DNA of 64,000 nucleotides, taken from NCBI GenBank assembly GCA_002215675.1, contig NGFH01000004.1, positions 186,001 through 250,000 of the forward strand, read 5' to 3'. The DNA is from Bacteroidetes bacterium 2013_40CM_41_45. GTDB taxonomy: Bacteria > Bacteroidota > Bacteroidia > AKYH767-A > 2013-40CM-41-45. The notes below the pieces were generated by a model. The model worked only from the letters and a program-made list of their open reading frames with translations, had not been told where the DNA came from and searched no databases. Shown piece after piece: positions 8,811-18,190 of the stretch (position 1 is its first letter; each line of letters opens with the position of its first letter). A program made the position numbers and the translations under genes.

Positions 8811-8903
8811 CCTCATCCCTTTCGTCCCTTCTCCTGGAGGAGAAGGGATTCTGCATCACTGTACTCCTCCTCTCCTGCAGGAGAGGAGGCTTGGGAGGTG
8901 AGG
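8811..8903. repeat. Double palindromic repeat (CTCCTGGAGGAG / CTCCTGCAGGAG)
   Basis: Two facing units: CCTCATCCC...TTCTCCTGGAGGAGAAGGGATTC and TCCTCCTCTCCTGCAGGAGAGG...GAGGTGAGG. Each unit is itself a hairpin. They are related to the CCCCCTCTCC/GGAGAGGGGG elements at 34484-34580, 35841-35893 and 38070-38157. They fill the gap between the M49 gene and the epimerase. Confidence 0.6.
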
Positions 8904-8969
8904 ATTGAAATAACAATTTATCCATTTATCAATAAAACAATTAATAATTTGCCGGCCTTCAATAAGACA

Positions 8970-10004
8970 ATGATAACCCTTCGCTATTATCCATATCAAC
9001 TTAATTTTAAATATCCTTTTGCGATGGCCGCGGGTAGGAGAGAATCTACGCCTGTTGTTTATGTTGAGTTGGAATACGAAGGTTTGATTGGTTATGGCGA
9101 AGCAGCATTGCCAGGTTACCTTCCGGAAACGCAGACATCGGTTATTGATTTTCTGAAGAAACTTGATACGAAGGAGTTTACCGGTTTACCGGAAATAGAA
9201 AATGCACTCGATTATATTTTTGCGGTTGCTCCCGGAAATTTTGCCGCCAAGGCAGCGGTTGATATGGCGCTTCATGACCTTAGTGGAAAAACCCTAAATC
9301 AACCTTGTTATACTTTATGGAATCTCGATAAAAATAATTGCCCCAAAACAACTTTTACGATTGGCATTGATTCACCTGAAATGATTTTGAAAAAGCTGGA
9401 TGAAGCGAAGGATTTTAATTTGCTGAAGGTAAAACTTGACGGAAAAAATGATAAACAGATTATTGAAACAATCCGTACCGCAACAGATAAATCCATTTGT
9501 GTTGACGTGAACCAGGGATGGAAGGAAAAGGAAATGGCATTGGATATAATATACTGGCTTAAAGACAAAGGCACTGTATTTGTTGAGCAACCGTTAAACA
9601 AAAATAGATTGGAAGATGCACAATGGCTGAAAGAAAAAAGCCCGTTGCCGCTGATTGCCGATGAAGCGGTGCAGGCTTTTGATGACATAGAGAAAATAAA
9701 AGATGCCTATCACGGCATCAACATAAAGTTGATGAAGTGTGGCGGACTAAGAGAGGCAATGAAAATGATAAGGCATGCAAAAAAGCTGAGCATAAAAGTT
9801 ATGCTTGGCTGCATGAGCGAAAGCAGCTGTGGAGTTTCTGCTGCAGCGCAGCTTGCTCCTCTGGCTGACTGGACCGACTTGGACGGACCGCTTTTAATCA
9901 CTAACGACCCGTTCAACGGAATAACATACCGCAACGGAAAAATAATTCTGAATGATTTGCCGGGAACAGGAGTGATAAAAATAAAAGCCGGTACAGAAAC
10001 GTAA
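8970..10004 (+). CDS. Dipeptide epimerase (enolase superfamily, AE epimerase-like)
   Basis: A 344-residue protein when started at the ATG at 8970 (MITLRYYPYQL), which aligns with the family start; an in-frame ATG at 8898 lies in repeat DNA and is unlikely. The muconate-lactonizing subgroup residues are all visible: K153-V-K155, the metal ligands D179 (DVNQGW), E206 (VEQPL) and D231 (IADEA), and K253 (INIKLMKCGG). The segment MSESSCGVSAAAQLAPL, then DLDGPLL, matches L-Ala-D/L-Glu epimerases, which act on murein-derived dipeptides. The precise dipeptide cannot be read from the sequence. The gene ends 11 nt before the converging adhesin gene. Confidence 0.9.
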   Translation: MITLRYYPYQLNFKYPFAMAAGRRESTPVVYVELEYEGLIGYGEAALPGYLPETQTSVIDFLKKLDTKEFTGLPEIENALDYIFAVAPGNFAAKAAVDMALHDLSGKTLNQPCYTLWNLDKNNCPKTTFTIGIDSPEMILKKLDEAKDFNLLKVKLDGKNDKQIIETIRTATDKSICVDVNQGWKEKEMALDIIYWLKDKGTVFVEQPLNKNRLEDAQWLKEKSPLPLIADEAVQAFDDIEKIKDAYHGINIKLMKCGGLREAMKMIRHAKKLSIKVMLGCMSESSCGVSAAAQLAPLADWTDLDGPLLITNDPFNGITYRNGKIILNDLPGTGVIKIKAGTET

Positions 10005-10015
10005 TGTTCAAAATG

Positions 10016-13000
10016 CTATTTCAATAATGTCACCGAACCGATGTACTGATGTCTCTCATCAAAAATATCGGTGACCTTCACCAGGTAAACGTACACTCCC
10101 TCCTGCGCAATTTTATCGCTGTTGTTTGCTCTTCCATCCCACGGTTTTTCAAGCTCATTGCTCTGGAAAATTATTTCGCCCCATCTGTCATAGATGTACA
10201 TGGTGAACTCTTTTACATTAATTCCATCACCGGTAAACACGTCATTCAGTCCATCACTGTTGGGAGTAAACACATTCGGTATGTAGAAGCTGAATTCGGG
10301 CTTAACAGTAATCTCCTCGTATGCTGTGTCGGCACAGCCGAATTGGGTTGTGGTAATGAGCATTACCATGTAAGTACCCGTATCGGAATATGCATGAATG
10401 GGACTGATTTGGCTTGATGTATGGTTGTCGCCGAAATCCCACTGTACATAATCATAGGATAAAGAAGTATTGATAAATGTTATAGTCGGTTCATTCATTG
10501 AAACGATTTTAGGAATGGCGTGAAATGAAGCGACAGGATTTGGGTGAACAGTAACAAGATTTATAATGGAATCCGTTTGCGCACATCCGTTATTGCTTAT
10601 CACGGTAAGTGTTACAGTATAGCTGCCCGTTGAATTATATATGTGAGAAGGATTTTGCTGCGTTGATGAATTGGAAGTTCCCGAAGTATTATCGCCAAAA
10701 TTCCATGACCATGAACTTATAGTTGAGGGAGAAAGAATAGATGACATATCGAAAAATGCAACTGAAACAGGTGAACAGCCGGATACCGAGTCTGGCATAA
10801 TATTTACTACAGGCATCGGGTTTACAGTTACAGCAACAAGTGCCGTTGCCGTACATCCATTCATATCGCCTGTAACGGAATAAGTAATATTAGAAGATGC
10901 GCTCGAAGTGACGCTTGCTCCTGTTGTTGAGTTCAATGCCGTTGCGGGGCTCCAGGTAAACGTGTTTGCACCACTTGCACTAAGCGTTGCCGATTGCCCG
11001 TTGCAGATAGTTTGAGACGGTGAAACAGAAAGTACCGGCAAAGGATTAACAGTTACAGTCACCTGTCCCGTTGCCGTGCATCCGTTCAGGTCACCGGTTA
11101 CCGTGTATGTTGTTGGAGAAGATGGATTGGCTGTAACACTTGCTCCGGTTGTTGAACTTAATGCCGTTGACGGGCTCCATGAATATGTATTCGCCCCGCT
11201 GACGGTAAGCATTGCCGATTGTCCGTTACAGATGGTTTGAGGTGGTGAAACAGAAAGTACGGGCACGGGGTTAACATTTACAGTTACCTGTGCGGTTGCT
11301 GTGCATCCGTTCAAATCACCCGTTACTGTGTACGTGGTTGTGGAAGAGGGATTAGAGGTAACACTTGCACCCGTCGTTGAGTTTAGTGCCGTTGATGGAC
11401 TCCATGAATAGACATTCGCCCCATTGACAGTGAGCATTGTCGATTGCCCGTTGCAGATAGTTTGTGATGGTGAAACAGCAAGCACAGGCAAAGGATTGAC
11501 AGTTAGGGTAACCTGTGACGTTGCTGTACATCCGTTGATGTCACCCGTAACAGTATACGTAGTTGTAGAAGAGGGATTAGCGGTAACGCTTGCCGCGGTT
11601 GTGGAACTTAATGCTATCGAGGGAGTCCACGAATAAGTATTCGCCCCGTTTGCTGTAAGTAGTACTGATTGCCCATTGCAAATGGTCTGCGATGGTGAAA
11701 CAGAAAGTACCGGAACCGGGTTAACGTTTACAGTAACTTGTGATGTTGCCGTGCATCCATTAATGTCACCTATAACAGTATAAGTAGTTGTTGAAGATGG
11801 GTTGGCAGTAACGCTTGCTCCAATTGATGAACTTAATGTCGTTGACGGACTCCACGAGTATGTATTCGCACCATTGGCAGTTAGCGTTATGGATTGCCCG
11901 TTACAAATAGTCTGCGATGGTGAAACAGAAAGTACTGGTAGAACACTAACAGTCACTGTTATTTGTGCCGTTGCAGTGCATCCGTTCAGGTTGCCTGTTA
12001 CAGTATATGTTATTGTAGAAGACGGGCTGGCAGTAACGTTTGCTCCCGTAGTCGAACTTAGTGCCGTTGCGGGGCTCCATGAATATGTATTCGCTCCGCC
12101 GGCAGTAAGTGTTACCGGTTGCCCGTTACAGATGGTTTGAGGTGGCGAAACTAAAAGTACCGGCAATGGATTAACCGTTACGGTAACCTGTGCGGTTGCC
12201 GTGCATCCATTCAAATCACCTGCTACTGTATAGGTAGTTGTTGAAGATGGATTAGAACTAACGCTTGCTCCTGTAGTTGCACTCAACGCTGCAGATGGGC
12301 TCCATGAATATGTATTGGCTCCGTTGGCAGTAAGCGTTGCAGACTGCCCGTTGCAAATGGTCTGCGATGGTGAAACGGAAACTGAAGGAAGAGGATTAAC
12401 ATTAACAGTAACCTGTGCCGTTGCAGTGCATCCGCTAAGGTTACCTGTAACAGTATAAGTTGTCGTTGAAGAAGGATTCGCTGAAACCGAGGAACCCGTT
12501 GTTGCGCTCAACGCTGTTGACGGGCTCCACGAATATGTGTTTGCGCCACTTGCGGTGAGTGTTGCTGTTTGCTGTCCCAGGCAAATAGCAGGAGGCGTGA
12601 TAACATTCACAACAGGAAGCGCATTCACCATCACGGTCACTTGTGAAGAAGCTGTGCATCCGTTATTATCTGTGCCCGTAACTGTGTATATAGTTGTGGA
12701 AGCGGGAGTAGCTGTTACCGGTGAACCAATTGAAGAACTCAAGTTGGCCGATGGACTCCACGAATATGTGTTTGCACCACTTGCAGTGAGTGTTGCTGTT
12801 TGCTGTCCCACGCAAATGGCAGAAGGCATGATGACATTCACAACAGGAAGCGGATTCACCGTCACAGTTACCTGCGAGGAAGCTGTGCATCCATTATTAT
12901 CTGTCCCGGTAACTGTGTAAGTTGACGTGGAGTTTGGAGAAGCTGTAACCGGTGAGCCGGTTGAAGAACTCAAGCTGGCTGACGGGCTCCACGAATATGT

Positions 13001-16000
13001 GTTTGCGCCACTTGCGGTGAGTGTTGCCGTTTGCTGTCCAACGCAAATTGCAGGAGGTGGAGTAACATTAACGACAGGTAGTGGATTCACATTCACGGTC
13101 ACCTGTGTGGAAGCCGTGCATCCGTTACTCGTTCCGGTAACAGTGTAGGTAGTGGTAGAAGCAGGAGAAGCTGTAACCGGTGAACCAATTGAAGAACTCA
13201 GGTTGGCCGATGGACTCCACGAATATGTGTTTGCACCACTTGCAGTGAGTGTTGCTGTTTGTTGTCCCAGGCAAATGGCAGGAGGAGTGATGACATTTAC
13301 GACAGGAAGCGGATTCACCGTCACAGTTACCTGCGAGGAGGCCGTGCATCCGTTATTATCTGTCCCAATAACAGTATATGCGGTAGTGGAATTTGGAGAC
13401 GCTATAACCGGTGATCCGGTTGAAGAATTCAAGCTGACTGAAGGACTCCAGGAATATGCCTGCGCGCCATTAGCGGTAAGTGTTGCTGTTTGCTGTCCCA
13501 GGCAAATGGCAGGAGGCGGGGTAACATTAACGACAGGAAGAAGATTCACCGTCACTGATGTCTGGGTAGAAGCCGTGCATCCGTTATTGTCTGTTCCAAT
13601 AACTGTGTATGTTATTGTAGAAGAAGGATTCGCTGAAACAGAAGAACCCGTTGTTGCGCTCAATGCCGTTGATGGGCCCCACGAATATGTGTTTGCTCCA
13701 ATAGCAGTAAGTGTCGCGGTTTGTTGCCCCAGGCAAATTGCAGAAGGTGGAGTAACATTAACGACAGGCAGTGGATTTACGTTCACGGTTACTTGTGCGG
13801 AAGCCGTGCATCCGCTACTTGTTCCTGTAACAGTGTATGTAATTGTGGAAACAGGAGAAGCTGTAACCGGTGAACCTGTTGAAGAACTTAAACTGGTTGA
13901 CGGGCTCCACGAATATGTGTTTGCACCACTTGCCGTGAGTGTTGCTGTTTGCTGTCCAAGGCAAATAGCAGTAGGCAGAGTAACATTAACAACAGGAAGC
14001 GGATTTACATTCAGCGTCATCTGTGCTGAAGATGTGCATCCATTATTGTCTGTCCCTATAACCGTGTATGTTGTTGTTGACGAAGGATTCGCTGAAACGG
14101 GCGAACCTGTAGTTGAACTCAATGCTGTGGACGGACTCCAGGCATACGTGCTTGCACCGCCGGCAGTGAGCGTTGCAGATTGTCCGTTGCAGATGGTCTG
14201 CGTTGGGGAAACAGAAAGTACCGGCAGCGGATTCACCGTTACAGTAACTTGTGCTGTCGAAGTGCATCCATTCATGTTGCCTGTAACGGTATAGGTTGTT
14301 GTAGAGGTCGGATTGGCGGTAACACTTGCTCCGGTTGTTGCGCTTAATGCCGTTGAAGGGCTCCAGGAATAGGTGTTTGCTCCGCTGGCGGTAAGTGTTG
14401 TAGACTGTCCGTAGCAAATGGTTTGCGATGATGCCATAACCACAGGCGGAACATTCAGATTGTTAACCGTTACCGTTGCTGAAAAAGTAATGTTGCAGTT
14501 GGATGTAAGGGTAACGGTATAAACTCCGGCACAAAGATTCGTAGCTGTTTGAGTGGTTTGATTACCGGGCTGCCATAAATAATTGAATGAGCCGCCACCG
14601 CAGGATGTAGTAGTTACTGATGCAGTTCCGGTGCAGAGCAGGCAATCGGATGGGGTGGAAGCGGTAACAATGGTCACGTTATTTGGCGGAACATCTATAG
14701 ATGTTACAAAGCCATTTCCGCAGGCATACAATTTATTGTTCGTTCCCATCTTAACGTCATAAACAGTATTCGGAAGAATATAAGTATTAACCAGCGTAAG
14801 CGAAGTATTGTATACGCGAATCGTACTTTGATAACCTACGTAAATATTATCGCACTCATCTGCCCAGATTCCTCCCCAGTACATTGGTGTGCCGCCTAAA
14901 TTTAAACTTGTAACAAAAGCACCGGTTGTTTTATTCCATCGTTTCAGATTTACTCCATCGTATGTGTAAAGCCAGTTCGGACTATTGGTCATGCCATTAA
15001 ATCCATTTGCACATCCGCCCGAGAGGTAATATGCATTGTATGATTCCTGGAAAGTATGGCCGGACGGCACTACAAAAACCGGCATAAGTGATGGGATGGG
15101 GCATTTAAAAATTGTATTGTTAAACGCGTTTGAGATTGATGTTTGGGCCGAAACCATGTAGCAGAAATTGCTTCCATTGTCAATACTTAGTAAGCACATG
15201 TCATGATATTGCTCGCTTGTGCTGAGTATATTAACAGGAGTCCAGGTTGCAAGGCTCGTGTCAATTACAATACCCTGGTAGGTGCCGTTGGTTCCTCCGC
15301 CTGCTCCAATTAATTTGTTAATGCATCGGTTATATTCAATCCGCCAGAGTTCATTGAATTGGGATATTCCTATTGATACGCCCACCTGGGTGCCATTGGT
15401 ATTAACCTTATAAACACGGCAGCCTATAGATGGATTAAATGCTTCAGCTATGTAGCTTGTGCCGGTAACTTCATCTACGGCAAAGTCACCATAAGGCGCA
15501 CCCGAACAGCCGCTGTTATATATTCCTATTGCATTGTATATCCACTGTAAAACACCTGCGCTGTTGAACTTGCAAAGCTGAAAAGGATTGACAGAGCCAT
15601 ATGCATAAACATTTCCTGCAAGGTCAAAGTTCACATCATAGGCGCTGTTGGTGGTAAATGTGGGGGAGGAGGTCCATGGGTCAATGACAATTTCCTTTGA
15701 TGAATTATAATTTCCAAGCCGGAAGGATACTTCATCGCCTTCCAGAATAAATTCCGAAGCAACTACTTCACTGTTGCTGCGGTAAAATGTCTGCGGCACA
15801 TGGTCGGTAAAGTTGCCAAAGCTGCTGGTGATAATGGTGTTGTTGTGAGCATCGAAAAACATTTTCTCTTCGTTGTTGTATTTCATCCGAATCAACGAAA
15901 CATCTGCTCCGGGATGCAGAATCACCGAGTACTTTAAACCAGGTTTATCGTTGGGAATGATGTATTCCACATCTATACCCGGGTAAAGGTTTTTGTAAAT

Positions 16001-16573
16001 GATTTTTTTATATGCATCGGCTTTAATAGTCCCGGCACTTGCGCTATTTACCGGGTAAGTATAATAGTGCGATACTTTTTCTTCCGCCACCACTTCTGCT
16101 TTGGGGTTAGCGCCTACCCATTCCATATGAAGGTAATGCGGTACCCGCTTATACATATTTTCTTCCTCTTTTTCATTACGGGTCGAATTTTGGTCCATAA
16201 GCCCTTCTCTTTCTTCTTCACTCATTTGCACCCATTCATCATACCGGTATGTTAAACCTTTAGAGGAAAAATAGATATCCACGCTGCTTCCTGTAGCGCC
16301 AAATAAAACATCGGTATTTATTCCGTTATACCCATTGAACTGCCCCTTATTTTCGATGAAATCATTCTGCTCGAAAGGCGATGAGCTCCAAAGTACAGAG
16401 CCGGCATTATTTGCCTTGCTCATTTGTGCAAAAAGAGTTTTACCCGGGATACATATTAAAAAAATCAAAGAGAAAAAAGCGATCTGAAAAAACCCTTTGG
16501 CTCCATTGACATTAACCACCAGGCGGAATCGGGTTCCGTTTGCTGAGCCGGGATGAACGAGTAATTTTTTCAT
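10016..16573 (-). CDS. Giant T9SS surface protein with 16 Ig/PKD-like repeats and a gliding-type C-terminus
   Basis: A 2185-residue protein. After a long signal sequence (about 1-50) comes an ENKGQF-type N-terminal domain (about 65-300, the DUF7948 style), then a beta-propeller-like region to about 640 and a SprB-like unit with paired Cys. Sixteen tandem repeats of about 76 residues follow (about 705-1920), each of the form ICxGQ..TLTASGANTYSWSP and ending TYTVTG..GCTA. Two PKD domains (WNFGD, WDFGD) and a CHU_C / gliding-motility-associated domain (NVFTPNSDGLNDVF to GSVTLLK) close it. That ending marks T9SS type B cargo such as SprB adhesins. The gene stands close to gldB and gldC. It probably forms a surface filament used in adhesion or gliding; the ligand is unknown. 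Confidence 0.9.
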   Translation of the reverse strand: MKKLLVHPGSANGTRFRLVVNVNGAKGFFQIAFFSLIFLICIPGKTLFAQMSKANNAGSVLWSSSPFEQNDFIENKGQFNGYNGINTDVLFGATGSSVDIYFSSKGLTYRYDEWVQMSEEEREGLMDQNSTRNEKEEENMYKRVPHYLHMEWVGANPKAEVVAEEKVSHYYTYPVNSASAGTIKADAYKKIIYKNLYPGIDVEYIIPNDKPGLKYSVILHPGADVSLIRMKYNNEEKMFFDAHNNTIITSSFGNFTDHVPQTFYRSNSEVVASEFILEGDEVSFRLGNYNSSKEIVIDPWTSSPTFTTNSAYDVNFDLAGNVYAYGSVNPFQLCKFNSAGVLQWIYNAIGIYNSGCSGAPYGDFAVDEVTGTSYIAEAFNPSIGCRVYKVNTNGTQVGVSIGISQFNELWRIEYNRCINKLIGAGGGTNGTYQGIVIDTSLATWTPVNILSTSEQYHDMCLLSIDNGSNFCYMVSAQTSISNAFNNTIFKCPIPSLMPVFVVPSGHTFQESYNAYYLSGGCANGFNGMTNSPNWLYTYDGVNLKRWNKTTGAFVTSLNLGGTPMYWGGIWADECDNIYVGYQSTIRVYNTSLTLVNTYILPNTVYDVKMGTNNKLYACGNGFVTSIDVPPNNVTIVTASTPSDCLLCTGTASVTTTSCGGGSFNYLWQPGNQTTQTATNLCAGVYTVTLTSNCNITFSATVTVNNLNVPPVVMASSQTICYGQSTTLTASGANTYSWSPSTALSATTGASVTANPTSTTTYTVTGNMNGCTSTAQVTVTVNPLPVLSVSPTQTICNGQSATLTAGGASTYAWSPSTALSSTTGSPVSANPSSTTTYTVIGTDNNGCTSSAQMTLNVNPLPVVNVTLPTAICLGQQTATLTASGANTYSWSPSTSLSSSTGSPVTASPVSTITYTVTGTSSGCTASAQVTVNVNPLPVVNVTPPSAICLGQQTATLTAIGANTYSWGPSTALSATTGSSVSANPSSTITYTVIGTDNNGCTASTQTSVTVNLLPVVNVTPPPAICLGQQTATLTANGAQAYSWSPSVSLNSSTGSPVIASPNSTTAYTVIGTDNNGCTASSQVTVTVNPLPVVNVITPPAICLGQQTATLTASGANTYSWSPSANLSSSIGSPVTASPASTTTYTVTGTSNGCTASTQVTVNVNPLPVVNVTPPPAICVGQQTATLTASGANTYSWSPSASLSSSTGSPVTASPNSTSTYTVTGTDNNGCTASSQVTVTVNPLPVVNVIMPSAICVGQQTATLTASGANTYSWSPSANLSSSIGSPVTATPASTTIYTVTGTDNNGCTASSQVTVMVNALPVVNVITPPAICLGQQTATLTASGANTYSWSPSTALSATTGSSVSANPSSTTTYTVTGNLSGCTATAQVTVNVNPLPSVSVSPSQTICNGQSATLTANGANTYSWSPSAALSATTGASVSSNPSSTTTYTVAGDLNGCTATAQVTVTVNPLPVLLVSPPQTICNGQPVTLTAGGANTYSWSPATALSSTTGANVTASPSSTITYTVTGNLNGCTATAQITVTVSVLPVLSVSPSQTICNGQSITLTANGANTYSWSPSTTLSSSIGASVTANPSSTTTYTVIGDINGCTATSQVTVNVNPVPVLSVSPSQTICNGQSVLLTANGANTYSWTPSIALSSTTAASVTANPSSTTTYTVTGDINGCTATSQVTLTVNPLPVLAVSPSQTICNGQSTMLTVNGANVYSWSPSTALNSTTGASVTSNPSSTTTYTVTGDLNGCTATAQVTVNVNPVPVLSVSPPQTICNGQSAMLTVSGANTYSWSPSTALSSTTGASVTANPSSPTTYTVTGDLNGCTATGQVTVTVNPLPVLSVSPSQTICNGQSATLSASGANTFTWSPATALNSTTGASVTSSASSNITYSVTGDMNGCTATALVAVTVNPMPVVNIMPDSVSGCSPVSVAFFDMSSILSPSTISSWSWNFGDNTSGTSNSSTQQNPSHIYNSTGSYTVTLTVISNNGCAQTDSIINLVTVHPNPVASFHAIPKIVSMNEPTITFINTSLSYDYVQWDFGDNHTSSQISPIHAYSDTGTYMVMLITTTQFGCADTAYEEITVKPEFSFYIPNVFTPNSDGLNDVFTGDGINVKEFTMYIYDRWGEIIFQSNELEKPWDGRANNSDKIAQEGVYVYLVKVTDIFDERHQYIGSVTLLK
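10815..14455 (-). repeat. 16 tandem coding repeats, about 228 bp each
   Basis: The DNA periodicity corresponds to the 76-residue protein repeats. By sequence there are two subtypes. Repeats 1-2 and 10-16 carry the ICNGQS (ICYGQS in the first) signature. Repeats 3-9 carry AICLGQQTATL or AICVGQQTATL. The second type forms one uninterrupted central block, and its members are very similar to each other, as expected if it expanded by internal duplication. Each repeat keeps two Cys (TIC/AIC and GCTA), a likely intradomain disulfide. The periodicity also creates long shadow reading frames on the other strand. Confidence 0.9.
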
Positions 16574-17055
16574 AACCGTATCTTTTTTAAAAAGATGGTG
16601 AAAAAGTTCATGAAGTTGCTTTCAGCATATTATTCTTCTTTGAATCATTAATAACCAAAGCCGTTTTTTTTATTTGCCAGGCATACGTCTCGCTATAAAA
16701 GTACTGAATCAAACCGAACGATGAAAACAAGGGTTTCATAAAGCTTTTAACACTTTCAGCCACGTTGCAGCCAGCCTGCTTACGGGCGGGAAAGGAAAAA
16801 TAGAATTGAATAAACGAACTTTTCATATCAGGTAAATTGAAAAATCAATGTAAAGAACGCTATAATTTACAACAGTCAATCAAAAATTCCGTGAGTGAAA
16901 TAGTTTTGTTGGCGAATACAAAATTATTGGTTGAGTAACGCTCGATATCGTCCGTGTACGGATTTTTTTTGCTTCAGAGAAAAATTTCACCCACAGAAAA
17001 ATTACGTTCGCCAACTCTACTACGGTTAATCTTTTTACTATTGTCAAAACATTTC
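16574..17055. other. Intergenic region without a supported gene (482 bp)
   Basis: It separates the giant surface gene and engB, which are divergent. On the minus strand there is a possible -7 element TAATTTTG (16926-16919) for the surface gene, but no clear -33 box. A 72-codon ORF at 16608-16826 looks non-coding; part of it is a shortened CCTGCC-type palindrome (about 16770-16795). The engB frame is open upstream to a GTG at 16954, but that part does not resemble EngB. Confidence 0.5.
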
Positions 17056-17667
17056 ATGCATATCCGCACTGCCGAATTTCTCACCTCTTCTGCCGATACC
17101 AGGCAATTGCCATCGGGGAATATGCCGGAATATGCCTTTGCAGGAAGGTCAAACGTTGGGAAGTCATCCCTCATTAATATGCTGTGCGGAAAAAAAAATC
17201 TTGCCCGCATTTCTTCCACCCCCGGAAAAACAACACTCATCAATCATTTTCTCATTAATGAATCATGGCATCTGGTAGACTTGCCTGGTTATGGCTACGC
17301 AAAGACTGCTCGAACGGAGCGGGCAGCATGGAAAAAGATGGTAACTGAATATTTACTCAGCAGAAAAAACCTGATGACGGTTTTTGTACTGGTTGATATA
17401 AATGTTCCTCCACAAGAAAGTGATTTGACTTTTATGGAATTTCTCGGAAGCAATTCAATTCCCTTTGTTATTCTTTTTACAAAGGCAGATAAAGCGAAGA
17501 AGAATTTTTTAACAAAAGCAATTAATGATTACAAGAAAAAACTGAGTGCAGTATGGGAAGAATTTCCGAAAATAGTTATAACCTCTTCCATCAAAAAATC
17601 GGGCAAAGAAGAAATTCTGAGTTACATTGAAGGAACGAATAAAATTTTTATAGCAGAAAGAAAATAA
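17056..17667 (+). CDS. engB: Ribosome biogenesis GTPase EngB/YsxC (YihA)
   Basis: A 203-residue P-loop GTPase of TrmE-Era-EngA-EngB class. It shows G1 GRSNVGKSSLI, the switch I/G2 region with ARISSTPGKTTLINHF, G3 LVDLPGYGYAK, G4 FTKADK and G5 TSSIKKSG, in order and at normal spacing. EngB acts in late 50S subunit assembly. The ATG at 17056 (MHIRTAEFLTSS) matches the family start; the longer frame from a GTG at 16954 adds 34 residues with no family likeness. It converges with gldC. Confidence 0.95.
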   Translation: MHIRTAEFLTSSADTRQLPSGNMPEYAFAGRSNVGKSSLINMLCGKKNLARISSTPGKTTLINHFLINESWHLVDLPGYGYAKTARTERAAWKKMVTEYLLSRKNLMTVFVLVDINVPPQESDLTFMEFLGSNSIPFVILFTKADKAKKNFLTKAINDYKKKLSAVWEEFPKIVITSSIKKSGKEEILSYIEGTNKIFIAERK

Positions 17668-17699
17668 AAATGCTGTCGGCTGTGGCTTTTAGCTTCTCG

Positions 17700-17740
17700 C
17701 TTTTTCCAATTCTTAATTTTTAATTCTTAATTTTCTTTCA
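17700..17740. repeat. AT-rich word repeat between engB and gldC
   Basis: It contains AATTCTTAATTTTTAATTCTTAATTTTC, shown here only as a description: words AATTCTTAATTTT in tandem. The same word occurs upstream of rpsO. It overlaps the last codons of gldC. Confidence 0.5.
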
Positions 17741-18077
17741 GCACACCCGATTTTTTTCCAAACTCTTCGCAGAACTTTTTCATATCGGCAGTAGCATCCT
17801 TGTCATTTGTCGCCCTTTCATATGTGTCTGACATCGTGACAAGCGTTTCATAAAAAAAACGTTTCATCTCATCAACGAGCATATCTTTAGTCCAGAGGTC
17901 AACGCGGAATGTTGTACCTTCTTTCCTGTCCCACATCGACAGCAGAAATGCTTTGCAATAATTTATGTTCTCCATTCCACTGCCGGTTGCTTTCCACTGG
18001 ATGTCTTCGGGCAGGCCCTGTTCGTTAAGCCCCACTTTTATAGTTATAATGGAGTAGTTGAGTTTATTTTCGCTCAT
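17727..18077 (-). CDS. gldC: Gliding motility protein GldC
   Basis: A 116-residue soluble protein that matches GldC in length and sequence style: an N-terminal strand pair (INYSIITIKVGL-like, here LNYSIITIKVGLNEQGLPED), the IQWKATGSG segment, CKAFLLSMWDRKEGTTFRVDLWTKDMLVDEMKRFF-type core, and a charged helix end. In Flavobacterium johnsoniae GldC is needed for full gliding and is encoded next to gldB, as here. Its biochemical role is not known. It lies about 113 nt downstream of gldB on the same strand, with word-like repeats between. Confidence 0.88.
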   Translation of the reverse strand: MSENKLNYSIITIKVGLNEQGLPEDIQWKATGSGMENINYCKAFLLSMWDRKEGTTFRVDLWTKDMLVDEMKRFFYETLVTMSDTYERATNDKDATADMKKFCEEFGKKSGVLKEN

Positions 18078-18190
18078 AGTTTAGAGTTTAGTGTTCAAGT
18101 GGTGCGCATAACGAATACAAATGAATTTACGAATAAGGCATTACTTAATTCGTAGTTCGCATATTCGTAATCATTCGTTATTCGTACCAA
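18078..18190. repeat. Word-like repeats between gldB and gldC (ATTCGTA type)
   Basis: Multiple copies of ATTCGTA/TTCGTAAT-like words and of AGTTTAGAGTTTAGTG fill the space. The DNA is of the same word type as the in-frame insert in the sorting domain of the esterase gene (about 22330-22400). Confidence 0.5.

Noticed and set aside
13152-14294. A 380-codon open frame on the plus strand inside the giant adhesin gene
   Set aside because: It is the antisense of the tandem repeats; the regular Val/Glu-rich repeats follow directly from the 228-bp period of the real gene. No start context or protein likeness.
10815-14455. Regularly spaced repeats that could be mistaken for a CRISPR-like array
   Set aside because: The period is about 228 bp, the repeats are coding in one frame throughout, and there are no unique spacers or cas genes.
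16608-16826. A 72-codon ORF upstream of the adhesin on the same strand
   Set aside because: Part of it is a palindromic repeat (FPARKQAGC-type text), it has no family likeness, and the composition does not look like a protein.
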